Assembly: GCA_037389465.1 (NCBI GenBank)
Contig: JAZARR010000072.1
Location: 385,001 to 449,000, forward strand
DNA: 64,000 nt
DNA from: Baylisascaris procyonis
Lineage: Eukaryota > Nematoda > Chromadorea > Rhabditida > Ascarididae
Direction: 5' to 3'
This document shows, piece by piece, positions 11,776 through 22,707 of this stretch. The notes under the pieces are model-generated. The model did no database searches. It saw nothing but the letters and a program-made list of their open reading frames with translations, and was not told the origin of the DNA. Positions within the stretch are counted from its first letter, which is position 1, and the number at the start of each line of letters is the position of its first letter. Both the position numbers and the translations under genes were made by a program.

Positions 11776-12794
11776 TAGAACGCACCCTGATGTTTGGCGC
11801 TGTCCCCGATCAGTGGCCGACCACCTAAGAAGACATTGCTCAAGGCGCTCTTAAAGAAGAGATCGAGATCGCCGTCGAAGCCACTGGCGCAGAAATCCGA
11901 AGAATCTTATTTAGAGAAGGTTATGTGTCTTCATCCGGCATCCTACAAACAATAGCATCCGGCAGTCTATAGGTTCTGCAACTGAAGGTCTGACACAAGC
12001 TAAATCCAGCGTTACGCAACGAAATAGCAGAGAGGCCTGCGCATAGGCTTACGCTTAGGCTTAGGCTTACGCTTAGGCTTAGGATTGGGCTTAGGCTTAG
12101 GCTTAAGCTTAGGCTTATGGTTTAGGCTTAGGACTTAGGCTTGTGCTTAAGCTTAGGCTTAGGCTTAGCCTTAGGCTTAGGCTTAGGCTTAGGTTTAGGC
12201 TTAGAAATAGGTTCAGAGCTGAAACATAGGAGGTTAGGTTTACGATCAGGCTTAGACTTAGGCTTAGGCTTAGGCTAGGGCTTAGGCTTAGGCTTAGGCT
12301 TAGGCTTAGGATTAGGCTGAAACCCATGGTTGGGTTAAGGGGTACTGCTAGTGTTAGGCTCAGGCTTAGGCTAGTAGCTTAGGCTTAGGCTTACACTAAG
12401 GCTTGAAGTTAGGCTTAGGCTTAGGTTTACGCTCAAGCTTAAGCTTAGGCTTATGGCCTACGCTTAGGACTTAGGCTTAGGCTCAGGCTCATGCTTACGC
12501 TTAGGCTTAGGCTTAGACTTAGGCTTAGGCTTAGGCTTAGGCTTAGGCTTAGGCTTAGGGTTAGACTTAGGCTTAGGCTCAGACTTAAGCTTAGGCTAAG
12601 GCTGGCTTAAGCTTATTCTTGGGCTTAGGCTTAGGCTTAGGTTTAGGCTTAGGCTTAGGCTTGGGCTTAGGATTAGGCTTAGGCTTAGGCTTAGGCTTAG
12701 GGTTAGACTTAGGCTTAGGCTTACGCTCAGGCTTAGGCTTACGCTTGGGCTTAAGCTTAGGCTTAGGCTTAGGCTTAGGCCTAGGCTTAGGCTT

Positions 12795-15655
12795 AGGCCC
12801 AGGCTGAGGCTTAGGCTAAGGCTGGCTTAAGCTTATTCTTGGGCTTAGGCTTAGGCTTAGGTTTAGGCTTAGGTTTAGGCTTAGGCTTAGGCTTAGGCTT
12901 AGGCTTGGAAATAGGTTCAGAGCATAGACATAGCAGTTTAGGTTTACGATCAGGCTTAGACTTACGCTTAGGCCGGGGCTGGCTTAGGATTAGGCTTAGG
13001 ATTAGGCTTAGACCCATGGTTGGGCTCAGGGGTACTGATAGTCTTAGGGTCAGGCTTAGGCTAGTAGCTTAGGCTTAGGCTTACGCTAAGGCTTAAGCCA
13101 GTAGCTTAGGCTTAGGCTTAGGCTAAGGCTTGAAGTTAGGCTTAGGCTTGGGTTTAGGCTTACCTTAGGCTTAGGCTTAGGCTCAAGCTTAAGCTAATAG
13201 CTTATGCTTAGGCTTGGGCCAAGGTTTATGCTTACGCTTGGGCTTAAGCTTCGACTTGGGCTTAGGCTTAGGCTTAGGCTCAGGCTTACGCTTGGGCTTA
13301 GCCTTAGGCTTAGGCTTAGGCTTAGGGCTTAGGCTTAGAAATAGGTTCAGAGCTCAGAGATAGCAGTTTAGGTTTACGATCAGGCTTAGACGTAGGCTTA
13401 GGCTAAGGCTGGCTTAGGCCTAGGCTTACGCTTAGGCTTAGACCTAGGTTCAGAGCTTAGATATAGCAGTATAGGTTTACGATCAGGCTTGGACTTAAGC
13501 TCAGGCTAAGAATGGCTTAGGCTTATTCTTGGGCTTAGGCTTAGGCTTAAGTTTAGGCTTAGAAATAGGTTCAGAGCTGAAACATAGGAGTTTAGCTTTA
13601 CGATCAGGCTTAGACTTAGGCTTAGGCTAAGGCTTAGGATTAGGCTGAAACCCATGGTTGGTTTAAGGAGTACTGCTAGTGTTAGGCTCAGGCTTAGGCT
13701 AGTAGCTTAGGCTTAGGCTTACATTAAGGCTTGAAGTTAGGCTTAGGCTTAGGTTTAGGCTCAAGCTTAAGCTTAGGCTTATGGCCTACGCTTAGGACTT
13801 AGGCTTAGGCTCAGGCTCATGCTTACGCTTAGGCTTAGGCTTAGGCTTAGGGGTAGACTTAGGCTTAGGCTAAGGCTGGCTTAAGCTTATTCTTGGGCTT
13901 AGGCTTAGGCTTAGGCTCAAGCTTAAGCTTAGGCTTATGGCCTACGCTTAGGACTTAGGCTTAGGCTCAGGCTTAGGCTTACGCTTGGGCTTAAGCTTAG
14001 GCTTAGGCTTAGGCTTAGGCCTAGGCTTAGGCTTGGGCTCAGGCTTAGGCTTAGGCTAAGGCTGGCTTAAGCTTATTCTTGGCTTAGGCTTAGGCTTAGG
14101 TTTAGGCTCAGGCTTAGGCTTAGGCTTAGGCCTAGGCTTAGGCTCAGGCTCAGGCTTAGACTGGCTTAAGCTTATTCTTGGGCTTAGGCTTAGGCTTAGG
14201 TTTAGGCTTAGGCCTAGGCTTAGGCTTAGGCTTAGGGCTTAGGCTTAGAAATAGGTTCAGAGCTGAAACATAGGAGTTTAGGTTTACGATCAGTCTTAGA
14301 TTTAGGCTTAGGCTAAGGCTTAGGCTTAGGCTTAGGCGATTAGGCTGAAACCCATGGTTGGGTTAAGGGGTACTGCTAGTGTTGGGCTCAGGCTTAGGCT
14401 AGTAGCTTAGGCTTAGGCTTACACAAAGGCTTGAAGTTAGGCTTAGGCTTAAGTTTAGGCTCAAGCTTAAGCTTAGGCTTATGGCCTACGCTTGGGACTT
14501 AGGCTTAGGCTCAGGCTCATGCTTACGCTTAGGCTTAGGCTTAGACTTAGGCTTAGGCTTAGGCTTAGGCTTAGGCTGAGGGTTAGACTTAGGCTTAGGC
14601 TTACGTCAGGCTTAGGCTTACGTTTGGGCTTAAGCATAGGCTTAGGCTTAGGCTTAGGCCTAGGCTTAGGCTTAGGCTCAGGCTTAGGCTTAGGCTAAGG
14701 CTGGCTTAAGCTTATTCTTGGGCCAAGGCTTAGGCATAGGTTTAGGCTTAGGCTTAGGCTTAGGCTTGGTCTTAGGCTTAGGCTTAGGCTTGGTCTTAGG
14801 CTTAGGCTTAGGCTTAGGGTTAGACTGGCTTAAGCTTATTCTTGGGCTTAGCTTAGGCTTAGGTTTAGGCTTAGGCTTAGGCTTAGGCATAGGGTTAGAC
14901 TGGCTTAAGCTTATTCTTGGGCTTAGGCCTAGGCTTAGGTTTAGGCTTAGGCTTAGGCTTAGGTTTAGGCCTAGGCTCAGGCTTAGGCTCAGGCTCAGGC
15001 TCCGAATTACGCTTAGGCTTAGGCTTAGGGCTTAGGCTTAGAAATAGGTTCAGAGCTTAGACATAGCAGTTTAGGTTTACGATCAGGCTTAGACTTAGGC
15101 TTAGGCTAAGGCTGGCTTAGGATTAGGCTTAGGATTAGGGTTAGACCCATGGTTGGGCTCAGGGGTAGTGCCATTCTTAGGCTCAGGCTTAGCGTAGTAG
15201 CTTAGGCTGAGGCTTAAGCTAAGGCTTAAGCTAGTAGCTTAGGCTTAGGCTTAGGCTCAAGCTTAAGCTAATAGCTTATGCTAGGCTTGGGCTAAAGTTT
15301 ATGCTTAGGCTTAGGCTTAGGGCTTAGGCTTAGAAATAGGTTCAGAGCTTAGACATAGCAGTTTAGGTTTACGATCAGGCTTAGACTTAGGCTTAGGCTA
15401 AGGCTGGCTTAGGATTAGGCTTAGGATTAGGGTTAGACCCATGGTTGGGCTCAGGGGTAGTGCTATTCTTAGGCTCAGGCTTAGGGTAGTAGCTTAGGCT
15501 TAGGCTTAAGCTAAGGCTTAAGCTAGTAGCTTAGGCTTAGGCTTAGGCTCAAGCTTAAGCTAATAGCTTATGCTAGGCTTGGGCTAAAGTTTACGCTTAG
15601 GCTTAGGCTTAGGGCTTAGGCTTAGGCTTAGGCTTAGGCTTAGGCTTAGGCTTAG
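12795..15655. repeat. higher-order repeat copy 1 (about 2.86 kb)
   Basis: Landmarks here recur in copy 2 at a constant offset: CCCATGGTTGG at 13,012, 13,651 and 15,146 reappears at 15,901, 16,540 and 18,036, an offset of 2,889-2,890. The offset is 2,859 near the start because copy 2 has about five extra hexamers near 15,740. Confidence 0.88.
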
Positions 15656-18485
15656 GCCCAGGCTGAGGCTTAGGCTAAGGCTGGCTTAAGCTTATTCTTG
15701 GGCTTAGGCTTAGGCTTAGGTTTAGGCTTAGGCTTAGGCTTAGGCTTAGGTTTAGGCTTAGGTTTAGGCTTAGGCTTAGGCTTAGGCTTAGGCTTGGAAA
15801 TAGGTTCAGAGCATAGACATAGCAGTTTAGGTTTACGATCAGGCTTAGACTTACGCTTAGGCCGGGGCTGGCTTAGGATTAGGCTTAGGATTAGGCTTAG
15901 ACCCATGGTTGGGCTCAGGGGTACTGATAGTCTTAGGGTCAGGCTTAGGCTAGTAGCTTAGGCTTAGGCTTACGCTAAGGCTTAAGCCAGTAGCTTAGGC
16001 TTAGGCTTAGGCTAAGGCTTGAAGTTAGGCTTAGGCTTGGGTTTAGGCTTACCTTAGGCTTAGGCTTAGGCTCAAGCTTAAGCTAATAGCTTATGCTTAG
16101 GCTTGGGCCAAGGTTTATGCTTACGCTTGGGCTTAAGCTTCGACTTGGGCTTAGGCTTAGGCTTAGGCTCAGGCTTACGCTTGGGCTTAGCCTTAGGCTT
16201 AGGCTTAGGCTTAGGGCTTAGGCTTAGAAATAGGTTCAGAGCTCAGAGATAGCAGTTTAGGTTTACGATCAGGCTTAGACGTAGGCTTAGGCTAAGGCTG
16301 GCTTAGGCCTAGGCTTACGCTTAGGCTTAGACCTAGGTTCAGAGCTTAGACATAGCAGTATAGGTTTACGATCAGGCTTGGACTTAAGCTCAGGCTAAGA
16401 ATGGCTTAGGCTTATTCTTGGGCTTAGGCTTAGGCTTAAGTTTAGGCTTAGAAATAGGTTCAGAGCTGAAACATAGGAGTTTAGCTTTACGATCAGGCTT
16501 AGACTTAGGCTTAGGCTAAGGCTTAGGATTAGGCTGAAACCCATGGTTGGTTTAAGGAGTACTGCTAGTGTTAGGCTCAGGCTTAGGCTAGTAGCTTAGG
16601 CTTAGGCTTGCACTAAGGCTTGAAGTTAGGCTTAGGCTTAGGTTTAGGCTCAAGCTTAAGCTTAGGCTTATGGCCTACGCTTAGGACTTAGGCTTAGGCT
16701 CAGGCTCATGCTTACGCTTAGGCTTAGGCTTAGGCTTAGGGGTAGACTTAGGCTTAGGCTAAGGCTGGCTTAAGCTTATTCTTGGGCTTAGGCTTAGGCT
16801 TAGGCTCAAGCTTAAGCTTAGGCTTATGGCCTACGCTTAGGACTTAGGCTTAGGCTCAGGCTTAGGCTTACGCTTGGGCTTAAGCTTAGGCTTAGGCTTA
16901 GGCTTAGGCCTAGGCTTAGGCTTGGGCTCAGGCTTAGGCTTAGGATAAGGCTGGCTTAAGCTTATTCTTGGCTTAGGCTTAGGCTTAGGTTTAGGCTCAG
17001 GCTTAGGCTTAGGCTTAGGCCTAGGCTTAGGCTTAGGCTCAGGCTCAGACTGGCTTAAGATTATTCTTGGGCTTAGGCTTAGGCTTAGGTTTAGGCTTAG
17101 GCTTAGGCTTAGGCTTAGGCTTAGGGCTTAGGCTTAGAAATAGGTTCAGAGCTGAAACATAGGAGTTTAGGTTTACGATCAGTCTTAGATTTAGGCTTAG
17201 GCTAAGGCTTAGGCTTAGGCTTAGGCGATTAGGCTGAAACCCATGGTTGGGTTAAGGGGTATCGCTAGTGTTGGGCTCAGGCTTAGGCTAGTAGCTTAGG
17301 CTTAGGCTTACACAAAGGCTTGAAGTTAGGCTTAGGCTTAAGTTTAGGCTCAAGCTTAAGCTTAGGCTTATGGCCTACGCTTGGGAGTTAGGCTTAGGCT
17401 CAGGCTCACGCTTACGCTTAGGCTTAGGCTTAGACTTAGGCTTAGGCTTAGGCTTAGGCTTAGGCTGAGGGTTAGACTTAGGCTTAGGCTTACGTCAGGC
17501 TTAGGCTTACGTTTGGCCTTAAGCATAGGCTTAGGCTTAGGCTTAGGCCTAGTCTTAGGCTTAGGCTCAGGCTTAGGCTTAGGCTAAGGCTGGCTTAAGC
17601 TTATTCTTGGGCCAAGGCTTAGGCATAGGTTTAGGCTTAGGCTTAGGCTTAGGCTTGGTCTTAGGCTTAGGCTTAGGCTTGGTCTTAGGCTTAGGCTTAG
17701 GCTTAGGGTTAGACTGGCTTAAGCTTATTCTTGGGCTTAGCTTAGGCTTAGGTTTAGGCTTAGGCTTAGGCTTAGGCATAGGGTTAGACTGGCTTAAGCT
17801 TATTCTTGGGCTTAGGCCTAGGCTTAGGTTTAGGCTTAGGCTTAGGCTTAGGTTTAGGCCTAGGCTCAGGCTTAGGCTCAGGCTCAGGCTCCGAATTACG
17901 CTTAGGCTTAGGCTTAGGGCTTAGGCTTAGAAATAGGTTCAGAGCTTAGACATAGCAGTTTAGGTTTACGATCAGGCTTAGACTTAGGCTTAGGCTAAGG
18001 CTGGCTTAGGATTAGGCTTAGGATTAGGGTTAGACCCATGGTTGGGCTCAGGGGTAGTGCCATTCTTAGGCTCAGGCTTAGCGTAGTAGCTTAGGCTTAG
18101 GCTTAAGCTAAGGCTTAAGCTAGTAGCTTAGGCTTAGGCTTAGGCTCAAGCTTAAGCTAATAGCTTATGCTAGGCTTGGGCTAAAGTTTATGCTTAGGCT
18201 TAGGCTTAGGGCTTAGGCTTAGAAATAGGTTCAGAGCTTAGACATAGCAGTTTAGGTTTACGATCAGGCTTAGACTTAGGCTTAGGCTAAGGCTGGCTTA
18301 GGATTAGGGTTAGACCCATGGTTGGGCTCAGGGGTAGTGCTATTCTTAGGCTCAGGCTTAGGGTAGTAGCTTAGGCTTAGGCTTAAGCTAAGGCTTAAGC
18401 TAGTAGCTTAGGCTTAGGCTTAGGCTCAAGCTTAAGCTAATAGCTTATGCTAGGCTTGGGCTAAAGTTTACGCTTAGGCTTAGGC
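15656..18485. repeat. higher-order repeat copy 2 (about 2.83-2.89 kb)
   Basis: This is a nearly identical tandem partner of 12,795-15,655, with a few substitutions and short hexamer indels (for example loss of 12 bp near 18,300). It ends where element C is inserted. Confidence 0.88.
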
Positions 18486-18486
18486 T

Positions 18487-18491
18487 TAGGG
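18487..18491. other. target-site duplication of element C, left copy
   Basis: TAGGG abuts the LTR start at 18,492 and is repeated at 26,178-26,182. A 5-bp duplication is typical for BEL/Pao integration. Confidence 0.85.
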
Positions 18492-18772
18492 TGTCGCAAA
18501 ATGCGGCAAAATAAATTGCGACGCGGCGGCAGCGAGGGGGGGGGGGGCCTCGCACTAAGGGAGAAAGAGAGAGAGCGAACGAACGAACGACAAGACAAAT
18601 GCATGAGATGACGAGTTAAATACAATTGTCTGGAATGACAGCAAGGGGAGGAAACATAGAATCTTCTCACAGCAATGTGGCGATTCTATGTTTCCATTCC
18701 CATCAAATCTCCAGCGAAATCTTCTCAGTTATTTCGCTGGAATTTTACTATGACTTTCGACTTTACGCGACA
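18492..18772 (-). repeat. 3' LTR of element C
   Basis: It starts TGTCGC and ends GCGACA. It holds a run of G flanked by GCGAGG/CCTCGC, a 14-bp inverted repeat (18,650-18,663 with 18,682-18,695) and a 10-bp inverted repeat (18,711-18,720 with 18,731-18,740). The env-like frame runs into it and its TAA lies at about 18,763-18,765. Confidence 0.93.
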
Positions 18773-20394
18773 CTCCCGAGGCGATGATCCTTACGCCCGA
18801 CGACGACTGGTTCGAAACGCATGCGATCGACGTGTTGCTGAAGGTTTTCTGTCGTTGTCGGTTCCTCGATGTTTTCCTTGATGAAAGTAACTGTCGGATG
18901 GGGTGTCTCGCCTTTCTTGCGAAGTTTCTTCACTACGGCCATACATTTGATCGCTGCAAAAGTAATTATTGCAGATGCTGCGATGACTGCAATAACGATG
19001 AGTAAAACTTCCCAGTACTGGAAAGCATCAAAGATGCGTTGAATATTGTTGTTGGCTTCTTTTGGAAGCGTTTCAATTTCGCTCCCGAAGTCCGAGAGAG
19101 CCGTGCTGCTATCCGAGAACATTGACGGTTTTGCTCTTAAGCCCCAACGAGCACTTCGCGATTTGAGCAGATCGATCTGCGCTTGAGCTTGCTGTATTGA
19201 TGTATCTTGAAGAGTGCTGGACCAGAACACGAGGTCGTTCTCAATTCGCCTACCGTGGGCTTCTTCGTCGCTGCTTTCAATGATTCCATTATGAGGAAAC
19301 ACAATTAGTTTGTCGCCTTCTCGTACTGCCGACACGTCATCCCTGTGAAGCAACAGTTTAGCTGCCATTGATGGGTCACTTCGACTGATGCTTCGAATAA
19401 GAATGAGGAAATTGCTTCTCGTTTGACATTGTGTTTCGGCATACTTGTTCAGGTGCAGTTTGAACTGGTGTAGCCACTTATCAGAAGCGTATTGAAATTT
19501 CGCGTTCTCTCGATCGAATCTTGATCCGAGTTCAACAGAAGATATATTGGGTGCGTCAACTCTTGCCTTTCGGAACCAATCGATGACGTCTTGCTGCTTC
19601 CAGTCATCGAACGTGATGAGTATGCCATTTTGCATGGGTGCCAACGACTGAAGTTGGCACTGTTCCGCTTGTGTCCAGCTTTCATCGAATACGTCGAGTG
19701 GAACGAATGAAGCTTGAAGTTTGTCAACGACGATCCTCTTCTCTGTGACCTGCGCAAGATACGTGCCCACTCGATGCCACGCACACTGTTCAACGAGCAT
19801 TTTTCTATACCATAGGACAATTCGACCTTCAGCCATGCATTTTCCAGTGGACGCATTGCAAGCCGTGACGTCTGTAAGACAAGAATCGATATGCATATCA
19901 TCAGCAGTCAGCACGAAGCCTTCATCCAACTCGTAATTCACAGTAGCAGTACACCTTTCGCCGAAGATGGCATAAGAAGCGGCTGACGGTTGAGAGCTCT
20001 TCCACCTTTTCCCACCAATCTTTTCGAGTTGAAGCTCGCCAAAGCGTTTGGTACTCCTCATCTCTTCACATGCTTGAGCTGTGACGGCCGATATAACGGG
20101 TTCTTCAATGGTTTCGTGCATACTGAATCGGAAAAACGCTCGGGTGCAGATCTGATGAGTGATCTGGAAACAGCTAATAGCTTCCACTCGTTTCGGTTTT
20201 CTTTCGAAAACGCTTATTCTAGTCGTCGTAAGATGGATGAACCGTTCTACTGTACAGTTCTGAATTTTTGGAATTGACAGGTGTATACCCTGAGTTCCGC
20301 TGGTTGCGGCGCTCCCGACGACTGAAGTTAGTAGCCCCGAGATAAGGAGACAGGGCAGTAGGTAAAAGGGTAGGAGGTGCTTTCGTTTTTTCAC
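18763..20394 (-). CDS. env-like transmembrane region, in frame with pol
   Basis: About 540 codons are open. A hydrophobic N-terminal stretch (LLPFYLLPCLLISGLL) could act as a signal segment. A Cys-containing ectodomain follows with three possible N-glycosylation sites (NCT, NAS, NIS). A strong membrane segment near residues 460-483 (LLIVIAVIAASAIITFAAI) precedes a basic tail of about 60 residues. This is the topology of a type I envelope-like glycoprotein, as known for some nematode BEL/Pao elements. I do not recognise the glycoprotein family. There is no ATG at the start (the codon at 20,394 is GTG), and the frame is continuous with pol apart from one TGA near 20,596. Expression as a polyprotein or by splicing is therefore more likely than an independent start. 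The stop codon lies inside the 3' LTR. Confidence 0.75.
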   Translation of the reverse strand: MKKRKHLLPFYLLPCLLISGLLTSVVGSAATSGTQGIHLSIPKIQNCTVERFIHLTTTRISVFERKPKRVEAISCFQITHQICTRAFFRFSMHETIEEPVISAVTAQACEEMRSTKRFGELQLEKIGGKRWKSSQPSAASYAIFGERCTATVNYELDEGFVLTADDMHIDSCLTDVTACNASTGKCMAEGRIVLWYRKMLVEQCAWHRVGTYLAQVTEKRIVVDKLQASFVPLDVFDESWTQAEQCQLQSLAPMQNGILITFDDWKQQDVIDWFRKARVDAPNISSVELGSRFDRENAKFQYASDKWLHQFKLHLNKYAETQCQTRSNFLILIRSISRSDPSMAAKLLLHRDDVSAVREGDKLIVFPHNGIIESSDEEAHGRRIENDLVFWSSTLQDTSIQQAQAQIDLLKSRSARWGLRAKPSMFSDSSTALSDFGSEIETLPKEANNNIQRIFDAFQYWEVLLIVIAVIAASAIITFAAIKCMAVVKKLRKKGETPHPTVTFIKENIEEPTTTENLQQHVDRMRFEPVVVGRKDHRLGSVA

Positions 20395-22683
20395 CGGTTT
20401 ACCGGATATGTCTCCGATAACAGTCGTGGAAATTGCTGTTGCTGCCGTTGTTATTGTTGCATCTTCTTTGGTTCGAATTTCGAGTGGAAAGAGATTATTG
20501 ATTGTTCTTTGTACCTCTTTGCCGTTTGAAAGACGAATTGTTGCTGTTCTTACTTTCGACGGTTCCGGATGTAGAGCTTCGATAATTCCGAGCGGTCAGG
20601 TGCCTCGAGGACATGGTGACTCGTTCAGTAGCACTATTTCGTTGACCTCAGGACATCTCTTTTCAGTGCTGAATGGTTGTTCATGAGTTGTTTGGTACCG
20701 TTCCCTCAACATCATGAGATATTCTTCTCGCCATATCGTCCAAAAGTTATCGAGTTTTGCTGTCGTTTCCTCCCAGTATTTCAAAAGTTTTCCACGAATG
20801 TCGTCAGGGTCACGGTATGTTGGATCTTGTACATCATTTTCCAGGCTTCTGAATATTCCTGGTGAAGAATTACCGTGTGGCAGCAGAAAGTCGATTGGTC
20901 GTAGAACTGTCGTATTCTCCGATGAGAGGGGGGTAATTGGACGGCAATTTACCACTGCTTCAATATCTGTTGTCAGCGTTTGAAGCTCTTCCTGCGTCAG
21001 CATTTTTCGTCCAATTGTGTTCTTCATACTGCTTTTCACGAGACCGACCATTCTTTCATAGATGCCGCCTTGCCATGGCGAGAGTGGAGTAATGAATGAC
21101 CACTGAATATTGTGTGCAGCGCAGTAATCGAGAATTTCGTTGTCCATCTGGTGCACTTCAGACGCAGTGGTTAGTACAGATCGAGCCCAGACGAATTGTG
21201 TGCCGTTGTCCGACAGCATTCTCTTAGGGAGTCCTCTTCTCGAGACAAAGCGATGCAAACACTGAATGAAACCTGGCCCGGATAGGTCAGATGCGACTTC
21301 GAGATGTACAGCTCTAGTCGAGAAACAAGTAAACAGACAAATCCATCGTTTTGTGAAATCCTTTTCATCGGAACGTACCGTGAACGGTCCCATATAATCG
21401 ACACCTGTGTTTTCGAAAGGAGGATGCTTAGATACTCGTTCCGGCGGACAAGGTGGCATTCGGGGCATCTGAAAGGGCTTCGACTTCCATCGTCGACAAT
21501 GAAAACAGTTATTTAGAGCTCGTTTTGTGGCCTGACGACCACGAGGGACCCAGTATGCCTCACGCATCTTCGCGAGAACTGAAAAGATTCCAGCATGCAA
21601 AAGTTCCCCATGGATGTGCAAAATAAGCAACTGAGTTATGCGGTTGTCTGCAGGCAAGTAGATCAACAGTGGTGATGAAGCATATTTCATTCTACCTTCG
21701 CAATTCCACAAGCCATCATTGTCGAGATGAGCGTTCCACTCTTCTCTCTCCTGCAGACAATTGTCCTCTCTTTGAGCTTGCTTCACCAGTAGTTCTTCAG
21801 CTCGAGATATTTCGATGGCCTTTAGCGGTCCTTTTTCAGGACATTTTCCTCTGAAGCAGGCTACTGCTCGCAATACCCATGCTGTCGTTCGCAGTAGACG
21901 GGACCATTTGCTGAAACGCGTGACGTTGATAATAGTCGATGAACGATCGTGTATTTCACAGGCCTGCAGTGTGTGCGCATTCGTCGTTGTTATTTCTGTC
22001 ACCAAGTCTTCTGGGCTGGCATCGTCTTTTGAGCCAGCAGTGTTAGCTACCAATTTTGGCCAGTGGTCACTAGAATGGAGAAGCCAATGTGGTCCATGCC
22101 ACCATAATTTGTTATTGATCAGATCGCTGATGTCACTACCCCTCGTAGGAATATCGGCCGGATTGGAATCTGAAGGAACGTATCCAAATCTGGCATCCGT
22201 TTTCCGAATTTCTCTCAGCCGATTTTCTACGAATCGATCTTTCTGATGCGCGTCATTGGAGCGAATTCGTTGTAAAGTACACTGACTGTCGGTCCAAATA
22301 TATCTGTCGACGGCTTCCAACTGCAGCTGTTGTGATGTGTATTCAAGCAGCCTCGTTCCAATAAGAACTCCCACAAGTTCCAGACGCGGGATGGTGGATC
22401 CTTTGAGTGGGGCAAGTCGAGTCTTGCATATTAGCAGATGACATTCAACTTCTGAGTTCGTTTCTGTTCGAATGTAAACGGCTGAAGCGTACGCTGTCTT
22501 CGATGCATCCGTGAAACAATGAAGTTGCAGTGCAGCTTGGCCCTTTATGACGAATCGCGGTACTTTAATTGTGCGGTCACTCCATTCGCGGCATATGCTA
22601 TTAATCTGCTCGGTTATATCTTCGGGTAATCTCTCGTCCCACTTCTGATTCTTTCTCCATAGATCTTGTAGAATTACTTTCAA
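20395..22683 (-). pseudogene. RNase H, integrase and DUF5641 of element C pol
   Basis: RNase H shows LHCFTDASKTAYASAV, TIPRLELVGVL, YIWTDSQCTL and NPADIPTRG. Integrase shows the zinc-binding part (HIHGELLHAG ... CFHCRRW) and a complete-looking DDE core: GVDYMGPF, LSDNGTQF and GGIYERMVG. DUF5641 begins after LRPIDFLL and continues past a single TGA at about 20,596, at a position where Trp is usual, into the env-like region in the same frame. Apart from that codon and the upstream TGA near 22,708 the segment is open. It integrates the cDNA in functional relatives. Confidence 0.88.
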
Positions 22684-22707
22684 TGGAGTGAATAGTGGAG
22701 AGATATG

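Larger units (their letters stand above)
9840..12030 (+). mobile_element. BEL/Pao retrotransposon B, decayed and truncated
   Basis: Plus-strand pieces run in the order protease end, RT, connection and RNase H. Nothing of gag is recognisable on the left, and integrase and DUF5641 are absent on the right, because the TTAGGC-type array begins at about 12,037. No LTR was found. The element differs in sequence from A and C. The sharp loss at the array border suggests that the array side was joined to, or expanded into, an already inserted element. Confidence 0.85.
12037..18491. repeat. telomere-like TTAGGC-variant array, left segment
   Basis: The plus strand is almost wholly built of TTAGGC and one-base variants (TTACGC, TTGGGC, TCAGGC, TTAAGC, TAAGGC). 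Mixed in are non-telomeric motifs that recur every 280-800 bp, such as AATAGGTTCAGAGCT, GTTTAGGTTTACGATCAGG and CCCATGGTTGGG (near 12,326, 13,012, 13,651, 14,349, 15,146, 15,437, 15,901, 16,540, 17,240, 18,036 and 18,316). TTAGGC is the canonical nematode telomere unit. Because the array is degenerate, has higher-order structure and is followed by tens of kilobases of other DNA, I read it as interstitial or subtelomeric satellite rather than an active telomere. Open frames across it are artefacts of a 6-bp repeat. Confidence 0.95.

Noticed and set aside
12115..17924. Long open frames encoding Gly-Leu, Lys-Pro, Arg-Leu or Ser-Leu dipeptide repeats
   Set aside because: A 6-bp repeat without stops stays open in several frames on both strands; no start context or conservation supports coding.
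18784..20277. Plus-strand ORFs opposite the env-like region of element C
   Set aside because: They are shadows of the longer minus-strand frame.
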